From contig NC_083344.1 in the NCBI RefSeq assembly GCF_019175385.1, forward strand, positions 4,998,965 through 5,062,964: a stretch of 64,000 nt of DNA, in the 5' to 3' direction. Origin of the DNA: Lycium barbarum. Its lineage: Eukaryota > Streptophyta > Magnoliopsida > Solanales > Solanaceae. Within the stretch, counting starts at the first letter, position 1. Every line of letters begins with the position of its first letter. The notes below the pieces were generated by a model. It made no database searches, was not told the origin of the DNA, and worked only from the letters and a program-made list of their open reading frames with translations. The translations under genes and the position numbers were made by a program. Below are positions 48,554-57,717 of the stretch, piece after piece.

Positions 48554-48960
48554 CTAGTGGCACGTTATTTGTTAGAAAGTCTTTATAACTGTTAAAGTTT
48601 CGTAGTCACATAATGGAATAATTCTTAAAGAACAAATTATTTATGGTGAAGGAAGTTTGGAAGGAGAATTAGCAAATATAAATGGATACGATATTTGACA
48701 TTCACCAAAGAAGCAAAACTTTGGAGGATACAATATTCGACATTCACTAAAGAACAAAACTTTGGAGGTTTACATTTTCAGAAAATGTTTTTCAAATTTT
48801 CCATGTTTGACTGGTCAAAATCTTGGAAAAATATTTTCTGTAGGAAAATAAGTTCCTTAAAAATGAGGAAAATGACTTCTCTAAAGGAAGTAGGAAAATC
48901 AGCAAGCTAGGGTCAAACAGGTTGCACTGTAACATATGGTAAGAATTCCATATAAAGCAA

Positions 48961-49110
48961 GTAGGGATTTAGTAGCTCAATTGATTGGCTACTTGAACTA
49001 TCACCTTGTTGGTGAGGGTTCGAATCCCCATATTATAATCCACTCTCCCATTTTTCCTTCCCTTACCCCCCTATGTAATTAAAAAAAAATTACTTTTTTA
49101 AAAAATAAAA
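48961..49110 (+). mobile_element. tRNA-derived SINE
   Basis: An A box (TAGCTCAATTGATTGG) at 48972 and a B box (GGTTCGAATCC) near 49017 are correctly spaced for an RNA polymerase III promoter. A non-tRNA body ending in a poly(A) run follows. The sequence lacks a full cloverleaf, so it is a SINE rather than a tRNA gene. Confidence 0.75.
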
Positions 49111-49314
49111 AAAACAAACATATGGACAAGCAAGCAAAAAACTTGATATGCTTGGGAACTTAAACCCAAGTTAAACATTTAAAGGCTTATTCAGTTTTGA
49201 GGTTGCTTTCAGCCTATCCAATGTGTTCTAGCAAATGCGCTAGACGAATTTTGAAGTTTGTCCCATTAAGAATATCTTTAATTTTAAGGATCATCAATCC
49301 TTGCCGCAGACATG

Positions 49315-49600
49315 AGCCGATTTAAAGGGTGGGGAGGGTGCAGGGTGGGGAGAGTGCTCACCCGAACACCCTCGGCAAAATATTACATAGTATATATATG
49401 GTAGATTTTTTGTGTTTATGTACATATATTAACTTTTGAATACCCTGAACATATGTAAAAGGTTAGCTCAAGTGGTTCAGGGTGTTCAAAATTGTCTCTA
49501 GTGTCTTAGGTTCGATTCCAAGGAGCAACATTATTTTTTATATTTAACTTTTGTTATTTTTTCCGAAACCCCCTAAGTGAAAATCCTGGATCCGCCACTG
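49315..49600 (+). mobile_element. GGCGGAGCC-type repeat with embedded tRNA-like boxes, copy 3
   Basis: GAGCCGATTTAAAGGGTGGG at the left and GATCCGCCACTGG at the right match the family at 6036, with the core ATATATGGTAGA. The interior has an extra segment with A-box-like TTAGCTCAAGTGGTTC and a B box GGTTCGATTCC. This is either a SINE nested in the repeat or a longer family member. Confidence 0.55.
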
Positions 49601-49832
49601 GTTGCGGGAGCAATGCAAAGCACCCTCAACATATACCAAAACAAAATATAATAAACTCTGGCATATCCGCAACTTTCTCAATCTCACATCACACGTTCAC
49701 CAGAGAGGAAAAAATTATGATATACTAACATGCATTTATAGGATAAAGAAAAAAAATTCTAATACACGTGTTTATTTATAATTAAGCTAATGGTGATAAC
49801 ATGAGATAAGGCCAAGTAGAGGGTACCATTTA

Positions 49833-52152
49833 TGTCACGCCCCGAACCTGGGCCTGGACGTAACACGACACCCGGTGCCTGACTGTATGTGACCGAGCGA
49901 ACCAACTGACTGGCTGAATCAACATGTGATAACAAAACATAACTAATTTATAAAATAAAACTAACACATGCTGATTAACTAAAAGTCTGACTGAAATATC
50001 ATAATGCGGAAATACTTAGACAATCTGAACATATTTGAAAGAAGCCAACGTGGCTACACCAAAACAACTGGACGACTGAGTATAACTGTCTATAAGGCTA
50101 ACATAACAAATATCTGACTGTCTGAACTGTGTCTATGAAGCCTCTAAGAGTACTGAATAATAAAGCTGTCTATAAACTGAATTAACTAGATAGCTGACAA
50201 CGCCCCAAAGGAATTTGGGGCTCACCAGTAGCTAATACGTGCACTCCTAAATAGCTGAGTCGTCAACCTGTATATCGTTGCCTGCATCGCGAGATGCAGG
50301 CCCCCAAGCAATAAAAGGGACATCAGCACATTTGAATTGTACTGGTATGTAAAACAACTAAAGCAATAAAATACTGGAACTGAAACTAAAACTGAACTAA
50401 ACAGGACAGCAAGAAGCTGAAGTACTCCCTGTTCTGGATGAAGAATCACCTGTAAAACCCAAATAATGTGCACAAAAACTGTGGCCTCAAGCCCAAGCAA
50501 TACGTATGCATAAACTGTGGCCTAGGGCCCAAAAATACAGATACATGTGTTCAACATTAACAATTTACAAGACTGAGACTGGCTATAGCTGATAGCATGA
50601 TAACTGTTTCTGATTATGGGACTTATGCAAATAACGGGTTATACACTGACTGAGACTCATGTGATAACAATGCATAAGTCTATAAAGATTACGTGTTGAG
50701 TTCATGATGTTCAAAGTGACAACCATGAACAAATTCTGTAACTGCAACCCTAGAAGATAACAGTTCTATATCATATCATGAAACTAAGGCTAAACTATAT
50801 TCTGAGTCAAATTGCTGACAAGTATGAAGAATGAGGCGTAGGGAGAATCATGAATATTCCCTAACGTAGATAGTTAGCCTCACATACCTTGATTCCTGCC
50901 TTTGAGCGTAATACAATGTTCGTCACCCCTTTCAACTTTGATCTATATCAATACAAGTCAAAGGGATTCTATATTAGCAACAATATCCATACTTTGATCA
51001 TCTAAGCATTTTATCAAACACTTGGTGGGCATGAAGCTCCACAACCTTCATTAATGGTGTTTTCTTCACCCAATCCCCATTCTATTACTTCTAGCTGATT
51101 CTACAATCTCAATTAGATGTAATTAACATCATTCTTCATCACCCACATGAATACAACAATCCCAAGTCAACAATCCAAAATTTTAGCATAGTTCATATAA
51201 TCCTCTTTATCAAACCCATTTACTATTCTCCCAAGAATTCATAAATTCACAACTATAAATGATTAGGGAGTAAAAACATTACCTTTTTGAAGTCCAATCC
51301 TCTTGAATTCGGGTTCTAGGGTTTCCACATCCAACAATAATATTCCAATCATAACTCTATGGATTAGAAGGGTTTTGGGGACTTGGATTTAACCTAGAAT
51401 CATGATAGAAACTTACCTTGGAAGATCTTGAGGTTTGGGACTTGGTTCTCGCTGAATTTAGGGTGAGTTTTCGTGAATGGGATGTTGGGGAAATAACCCC
51501 AAATCCTAAATATAACAAAAAAACGCGTAAACCCGACTTTTGACCCGAAACTGACCCTGTTATGCGATGGTCGCGCGACGCACATTAGGCGCACGACCAT
51601 ACTCAGATCATCAGTCAGAGTAGGGGTTTTTGTGCGATTGGCGTGCGGCGCGGGGCCATCGCACGCGCCCTCACAAGTGGCAGGTGTCGGTTCTGCACAA
51701 CATTCAGTAAAATAGGCATAACTCTTTGTACGAAGCTCTGTTCAAGACCCAAAATATACCGCTGGAAAGCTATTTCAAAGGGATACAACTTTCATCAAGG
51801 AAGTGTTCAAATTCCCAACGGATTTTCACGAAAGTTGACTGGAAGGCAGACGTATCGAAAACTTAGCCGATTCTATAGGATTTCAAAATGCCTTACTATT
51901 AGCCATATTGAGACGATCATATCTCCTTGCTCCGATCTCTGATTGGCTTGGTCCTTATATCGTAAAAAAGGTATTTCTACATACTAAAACTTTCATTAAG
52001 GGTAATTTCCCAAATTCCAAACTGATCAAGGAATTATCGCCGGCCGAAGTAGGCCTATCAACCATTTTCGCAAAACGTTCAAACCTTCAGTGTTTCCACT
52101 AGAACTCTAATGATATGAGCCTAAACTTAGTTCCAAGATGCGGAGTGTTACA
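49833..52152 (-). mobile_element. Solo LTR of a Ty3-type element (2320 bp) with 5-bp TSD
   Basis: It begins TGTCACGCCCCG and ends GCGGAGTGTTACA, flanked by ATTTA on both sides (49828-49832 and 52153-52157). No internal domains are present. Orientation is minus. A GC-rich palindrome block sits at 51560-51665, followed on the minus strand by a TATA-like TTATATTTAGG near 51510. It is the same family as the plus-strand fragment at 47002-48150. Confidence 0.9.
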
Positions 52153-52335
52153 ATTTACATAACTTGTTGTACAAATCTTCACAAGATGAGGTTGTCCTTT
52201 TAAGATAAGATCAATAAGCATGAGAAAAAATTAAAGGTAAGCTTTGAGATAAATTTGGAATTTCACCCAGGAGGGCCCCAACCAAAGTTTGCGAGGATGA
52301 GAAAAAGGAGAGATTCTCCCTTATATTAAGTACTA

Positions 52336-52379
<44 letters not shown>

Positions 52380-52389
52380 ATATATATAT
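52336..52389. repeat. (TCTA)n then (TA)n microsatellite
   Basis: About eleven TATC/TCTA units followed by TA repeats. This is a likely length-variable site. Confidence 0.95.
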
Positions 52390-52547
52390 GGTTATATGGT
52401 TTTAAATTTTTCAAAAAAATTTCAAAACACTCAGTGAGAATGTAATATGGTTTTTATCAAATATTTAAACAATCCTACTCGGTACTTCCTCACTCCTCGA
52501 TGTCCTATTATCATGTAGTTATATTTCTAAGTCTTCTGTTTATCTGC

Positions 52548-52548
<1 letters not shown>

Positions 52549-52584
<36 letters not shown>
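52549..52584. repeat. (TTA)n microsatellite
   Basis: Twelve or so uninterrupted ATT/TTA repeats, lying inside the pararetrovirus-like region's downstream part. Confidence 0.95.
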
Positions 52585-53153
52585 TTAATAATCTGGACTC
52601 TGTCCAGTCATGAATCTTATTACACTGTTCATCTCTTTCTCTTAACCTTTGTTCTTAATAACCTTCTTCTTTAACCGCACCCCGGTCATGGCCAACATCG
52701 TCCCTTATCATTTTTTGGACATTAAAAAGGCCAATTTATCACCTAGGAATTTACAGATTAATCTATCTAGTTTATTAAGAAGTTAAGAGAATAACCGTAT
52801 ACTAAGAGTAACAGATTCATAAAAACATAGATTTACATAAACATTGACATAATTTACATAGTAGGGAGAATAGTCCAGAAAAACATAGTAATAAAAATTA
52901 CGTGATTTAAAGACGGAGGGAGGTTTCCCTTTCGGGGAACCCCAAAAACTACTTCACTCTAGGAGAATTATTTAAAACTAATATTATTTTACAATAGAAG
53001 ATTATATTACAAGAATTTTGGTGAGGGAAAAAGTTTCAGTCATTTGAAAAGTGAATGTGAAAGAGAAGGGAATATGAAAGAGAAAGGGAATGTGGAGTTT
53101 TTGGTTTAAGCTAGTGAGTGTTGTTGATGATGTCTCTTTTCTTCAAATGGTCT

Positions 53154-53162
53154 CTATTTATA
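53154..53162 (-). promoter_or_regulatory. TATA box in the pararetrovirus-like intergenic region
   Basis: The minus strand reads GGCTATAAATAGAG, followed by an AC-rich CATCATCAACAACACTCAC start-site-like stretch. The arrangement resembles pararetroviral core promoters. Activity is unknown. Confidence 0.5.
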
Positions 53163-54030
53163 GCCAACTGGCGGACTTCAACTCCGGATTTCAAAATATT
53201 AAAGAATCTTTTGAAGTTCAGCCGGGTATTCTTTGGGCCCCATCATCATGTGAAACTTTTCAGAAGAAACTTTATATTATTGTCCTTTGCTGATCTGTCC
53301 TTTGATGTAGCTACTTTATTATAACTACTTTTAATAAAGTTGCTTTATCTGCTTTATCTTCTTGCCATTACTTCTTTTTTCAACGAATCTTTTTCTTATC
53401 ATGATCTTTCTTTTTCTTCTTTGGTCTTTGGCCATATTTTTTTCAACGAATCTTTTTCTTATGATCTCCTGTCTTTTTCCTCTTTTTTATTTGGCCATCA
53501 TAATTACCTTTTCTACTGATTTTTTATGTATCTAGATTATGTAGTGCAATTGAGTCAAAACTCATTCCAGAGTCTACGTCGTTTGGATCTTGCGAGTCTT
53601 GAAATGCACTGTTTTGAAAATTTACCATGTCTCCTTCAAGATCTGAACTATGGACTAGCGACATCCCAGGACTTGGAGATAATGCTGGACTAGGATTTTG
53701 GACTATATGTTTATCTTGTTCTTCTTTTGTCTGAAAAAATCTTTCTAATGTCTGTTTAACTATATTCTCTATTTTCTCATTCTTTTTCTTCTTGACAAAT
53801 ATACTTTTCTTTGTAGAGGTAGCTCCTTGTGTTAGTGAGTTTGGTAGTCTTCATCTTGTCTGGAGAGATGAACATCCATCATCTTCACTTTTTGGCAAAG
53901 TGACAGCCATCAACAGATTTGATAAGTCTTTACCGGCTACCGTTTGAACCGGACTAGCTGTATCCTTTTCCGATACAGTGGATCTAACTGCATTCATTGG
54001 AGAATGCACACCCGTCTCATCCATTTTAGT

Positions 54031-54420
54031 CTAAGATGGAAAACTCTGAGATTGTGCTAACTCGAACTTGACTACCTGTAGTCTGTGTTCTAACATTTTT
54101 ACTTGCTCCAAGAGCTTCATCTTTTCTTGGATCAATGTCTCATTTTTCTGGTTTAGTCTTTTAAAGGCTTCGGTCATAGAGGAACAATGATGACAAAAAA
54201 TTACTTTGTTTGTGTCTTTTTGTATGTTGTACTGAGTGATTTTGTCTGGGTTTTGTCTGAGTGTTGGAGAAATATAGTAGTTTGGACCCAATATTCCTCT
54301 AGCATAATCTAATGTCTCAGTAAAATCATTAAATCCTTTAAAAAGAGGTTTTTGTATATCTTTAATAGAGTCTATGACTTCTGGCCACGTTTGGAACATA
54401 TATAAGCTAGGCATAGACAA
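54031..54420 (-). pseudogene. Viroplasmin-like domain plus coiled coil, broken
   Basis: A 129-codon frame shows a W...K.FKGF-type segment followed by LGPNYYISP, recalling the viroplasmin (RNase H1 N-terminal-like) fold. A heptad-rich tail follows (about residues 82-125). An in-frame TAG at 54031 ends it, but the same frame reopens for about 60 codons before another stop. This suggests a nonsense-mutated longer protein. Upstream coding sequence is replaced by a T-rich tract. Family assignment is tentative. Confidence 0.45.
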
Positions 54421-54429
54421 GATTATGTG

Positions 54430-55313
54430 ACACTTCTCTATGACCTAGAAAGTCATTTATCTTTTTTCTCTTTTTTTGTTTTTTTTTGTTTTTTTTGTTT
54501 TTTGAATTTTTCTTCATTTTAAAACTAATGTATTACATATTAAAAAGTCACTCTTAACTTTATTAGTTACACTTCTTAATTCTCTCACTATCTTCTTTTC
54601 TTCCTATTCAAGTGAATTCTTATTCGTTTCATTCAATTCAATTGAAAGTAATAAAAGCTCTTAATGAGATTTTTGTAAGGAATGCAATAAATATTAGCTC
54701 TTCATTATTTTCTTTTAACTCCCATTCTTTTGGCCTTCCAACTTATTGAAATTTAATGCAAAAGAAAAAGTGCTTTAATTTCTGTTAAAATATGTATCCT
54801 CTTAGGTGTATTACTTAGCTTTTTGTGGCATTGTTGTTTTTTTATTCTGCTCTTTTAGTTTTTGTTGAGCTTTTCTCTGTTTATTAGACATTATAATTAA
54901 CAAATTTTTTTTGATTGAATTTCAGTATCACCCGAATGTGTGCGGAGAAAGTAATTGCGGCATCCAACTCCACCAAATTAATAAATCATATGATGCAAGT
55001 TTTCTACATTTCACCAACTAATTGAGATTGGTAGTAGCTTAGCTTTTGTATCTTCGTTCTTCCGTTTTCGAAAGTTTTAGAACGGAGAAAGTATTTAACT
55101 AGTAAATGTGATTATTTTTGGCCGATCGGCCAAATGTTTAACTATAAGATAGAATTATAACAAAGGAAGACATAAAGAAATGGAAGAGAATCGGCCAAAA
55201 AAAAAAAAAAAGGAACTAGAGAGTTGATTACTGACGGGGTACATTTAATAGTTTGTTTTTCATTTGTTTTAAAATTTCTATTGTATTAGTGTCTCTTCCC
55301 TTAGTTTTCTAAA
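54430..55313. other. Non-coding, T-rich spacer
   Basis: Low-complexity T/TG runs at 54465-54500 and otherwise AT-rich sequence. No gene or repeat is recognised up to the MULE terminus at 55314. Confidence 0.5.
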
Positions 55314-55420
55314 GGCAAAATACATCAAAACATCCCCTGAACTATATCCGAAATGTCGATATCACACCTAAATTATACGAGCGACCTATTACACACCGTA
55401 ACTTGTTAAAACTGAATTAA
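55314..55420 (+). repeat. Left terminal segment of the MULE
   Basis: GGCAAAATACATCAAAACATC, then GAACTATATCCGAAATG and CACACCTAAATTATACGAG. The first 16 bases equal the arms of the mini-element at 57511. Mutator ends usually carry the transposase-binding site and promoter. Confidence 0.6.
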
Positions 55421-55698
55421 ATTACCCCTCGACAGACCAAAGCTCAGGCGCCTATTTGTCCATATTTTTAGCGCGTTGGACCTGTAAAAAGGGTCATTAT
55501 AATTTTTTAAAAATGGAAAATAACTTGATAAAACCTAATTAATAACACGGTTCAAACCAATTTTCACCCACCCCACATTTACTTCACCCACCCATATTTA
55601 CCCATACCCGTTTAGAACCCTAAGGCCAGCAACTCCCCTAAATTTGCTGAAGAACACGCCCAAATCGGAGCTCAAGACCAGTTGTTTTTGAATCAAAG

Positions 55699-55847
55699 GT
55701 AAGTAAATTCAACTTTACTTAGCTTGTTCTACTGTATTTCGCTTGGATTCACCCTTTTTTTTTGGTTGGTTGCATTTGTCTATACTCTTTCATTTCGTAT
55801 GGAGCACTGGTTAAGTTGATTTTTTTTTGTTCTCTTTTCTGTTAAAG
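55699..55847 (+). other. 5'UTR intron of the GRF gene
   Basis: The donor CAAAG|GTAAGTAAAT and the acceptor TTCTGTTAAAG are well formed, with a T-rich tract before the acceptor. Splicing brings an upstream leader to within 12 bases of the ATG at 55859. Confidence 0.55.
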
Positions 55848-55858
55848 ATTGTTATACA

Positions 55859-56517
55859 ATGGCTAAAATAGGCTTAAGTAAGTTTTGTAAGCAAGAGGAT
55901 GATCATGAGTTGAAGGATGTGCGATGCAAACATGGATTTCTTTTGCCATTGTTGACTTCTTGGACTCCAAGGAACCATTGTAGAAGATATTGGAGTTGTC
56001 CATATTATGGTGTAAGTGAAATTTATTTCAAAAATTGAACTTTGAAGAAGTGAATTTGCCTTTCAAATATTGAACTTTGAAGAGTTGAAAGACTGATTTT
56101 TTTATTGATTTTATTACATTTTAGGGTGCTAGATCATATGATTTTTATCTTTGGAAGGATGCTGACATTGATCCAAGATCCAAATTTGTTATTCCTAAAT
56201 TGGTGGGAAGAATTGGTGAACTTGAAGCATCATTGGAGGCTTTTGGAAAAGATGATTGCAAGCCTTCTCCGTCAACAAACTCCGTGGAAAGCAAAATTGA
56301 TATGAACAACACAGAAATTCAACTAGAAAATTTTGGAGAAGACATTAAGAAGATGAAGGAAAAAGAGAAGAAGTGGAAGAACAAGTTGGCTAAGTCCAAG
56401 AAAAGGGAGAAAGTTCTTTTGATTTCGTTATTGTGTAATTGTATTGTAGTAGTAAGTTTTCTATTTCAATTTTTTTTAGAGGTGTTTCAACGAAGTTGCC
56501 CTAAGATCTTGTTGTAG
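55859..56517 (+). CDS. GRF-type zinc-finger protein with C-terminal membrane segment
   Basis: Exon 1 is 55859-56011 and exon 2 is 56125-56517. Joining at GGT|GTAAGT and TTTTAG|GGT keeps the frame and gives 181 aa. Residues 21-63 form a GRF finger: C23-K-H25, then PLLTSWTPRNHCRRYWSCPYY with C47. The usual fourth ligand aligns with Tyr56 (SYDFYLW), so the finger may be incomplete. Residues 75-150 are charged and helical (EDIKKMKEKEKKWKNKLAK), likely coiled coil, and LLISLLCNCIVVVSFLF near the C-terminus looks like a membrane anchor. GRF fingers bind nucleic acid in other proteins. This gene lies about 545 bp inside the MULE terminus and reads inward, as if driven by it. Confidence 0.8.
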
Positions 56518-56757
56518 TTTGGCATATCGTTAGCGAGGTTGCACTTGTTAGTGTTGTAAACAACTTGTTAGTGTTGGCATTTTGTGAAATGAAATGGCAA
56601 TGTTGTCTGTAATGTTGTTGTTGTGCAATTCTTAGTCTTGTGCAATTGCTTTGCAAAATTAGTCAGTATAAGGCATAAAACAGTGACAAAATTTCATTTA
56701 ACATTGAAAGAACTTTCGTTAATCGAAGGCATAAAACATGAAAAGAAATAAAGAGAC

Positions 56758-57075
56758 CTATTCTATAATTATGATCTCCGGTGCCTTCTTATTAACGAAG
56801 AAGCATATGCGCCCGCTGACCTCGCAAGCTTGAAATTCCAAAACATTTCCTCTTTGCAGTCCGTTGTCATCAACAAACGCCTTCCATCCTTGGCAAAGAC
56901 GCTTATATGCACCCACTTTATATTGCATATAGTAGGCGTGGACATTGTGAAGAACAACCGCTTCACGGTCATGGTTTGGAAGGAATTGGAAAGTATGGGA
57001 AGGAAATATGAAGTCATCCTTGTCAACGTATGATTTTGTTAACTTCTTCTCAAATGTTGTTAGGATGGTAGTCAT
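56758..57075 (-). CDS. Single-domain B3 DNA-binding protein
   Basis: An intronless 105-aa frame starts at MTTILTTFEKKL (ATG at 57075). The whole protein is one B3 domain: FEKKLTKSYVDKDDFIFP at the N-terminus (first strand and RP loop region), then YKRLCQGWKAFVDDNGL and GNVLEFQACE, the GW.xFv..n.L..GdvleF signature, and a final strand ICFFV. B3 domains bind DNA in plant transcription factors (ABI3, ARF, REM). There is no activation or dimerisation domain. It sits between the GRF gene and the transposase inside the MULE and lies on the transposase strand. No frameshift or stop is seen, so it may still be under selection or may be recent. Confidence 0.75.
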   Translation of the reverse strand: MTTILTTFEKKLTKSYVDKDDFIFPSHTFQFLPNHDREAVVLHNVHAYYMQYKVGAYKRLCQGWKAFVDDNGLQRGNVLEFQACEVSGRICFFVNKKAPEIIIIE

Positions 57076-57351
57076 TTTTGGTTTGAGGGGTTGCAATGAG
57101 AATTAGTGGAAGAAGTATGATTTAATAAGAAGGCAGAATTGGGTGAAGCATTAACCACCAACCACTTCACTTAAAGAAGCCAAAGGAAATGGTCAAAATC
57201 TTGAATTCTGAAAACAGATTACAATGACTTCAAAAAGTGTACCAAGACTTGACCAAAACTAAACAAAATCAGTGCCATTCAACCCAACAATTAAGGCTAA
57301 CAAAACTGCCAACGATAAAATCAAACAAAACAGCTTAGAACTAACGTTAAA

Positions 57352-57717
57352 TGCAGTCACAGCTGCATACCCATTGATCAAAAGAGAGTGACTTTACATA
57401 GACAAGAACTAACGTTAAATGCAGTCACAACTGCCAATTCAAGTGCAGTCACAGCTGCCCAAAACAAACTTAAATGCAGTCATATCTACCAAACCACTAT
57501 ATATAGTTAAGGCAAAATACATCAAATCACAACTTAAATTGTACCCAAAATATAGATTTGATGTATTTTGCCTGTAGTTAACCCCAACCAAATGCAGTCA
57601 CAGCTGCCTAAACAAAGTATTTAAAAAACTACATAAACAAATTCACAAAGCAGTCGCAGCTGCCAAAAACAGTTAGTAAAGCTAGAATGGTCAAATTCAC
57701 AAGGCAGTGGTGCTGCC
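57352..57717. repeat. Array of TGCAGTCACAGCTGCC motifs inside the MULE
   Basis: Copies start near 57352, 57420, 57444, 57475 (decayed), 57593, 57649 (CGC variant) and 57703 (decayed, overlapping the transposase end). The core GCAGTCACAGCTGC is partly palindromic. Spacing is irregular, between 24 and 118 bases. Two copies are preceded by AACTAACGTTAAA, and a third by ACTTAAA. The array separates the B3 gene from the transposase 3' end. Confidence 0.75.
57511..57572. mobile_element. 62-bp miniature MULE with 9-bp TSD
   Basis: GGCAAAATACATCAAATC and its exact inverse GATTTGATGTATTTTGCC form 18-bp ends around a 26-bp centre. The flanks are TATAGTTAA (57502-57510) and TGTAGTTAA (57573-57581), a 9-bp duplication with one mismatch. 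The first 16 bases equal the left terminus of the host MULE. Confidence 0.8.

Larger units (their letters stand above)
52900..54420 (-). mobile_element. Probable endogenous pararetrovirus remnant (caulimovirid-like)
   Basis: Read on the minus strand, a viroplasmin-like coding fragment (54420-54031) is followed by decayed coding sequence to about 53548. Then comes a non-coding region with a strong TATA box (53154-53162) and a long leader. A viroplasmin-type last gene followed by the promoter-bearing intergenic region is the order in several plant pararetroviruses. No reverse transcriptase, coat or movement gene and no primer site were seen, so only a fragment is present. This is an old genomic copy and shows no intact gene. 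Confidence 0.45.

Noticed and set aside
48961..49035. Candidate tRNA gene
   Set aside because: A and B boxes are present, but there is no convincing acceptor or anticodon stem; the downstream body and poly(A) fit a SINE.
51643..52102. Open frames of 64-99 aa on the plus strand
   Set aside because: They lie wholly inside the minus-strand solo LTR.
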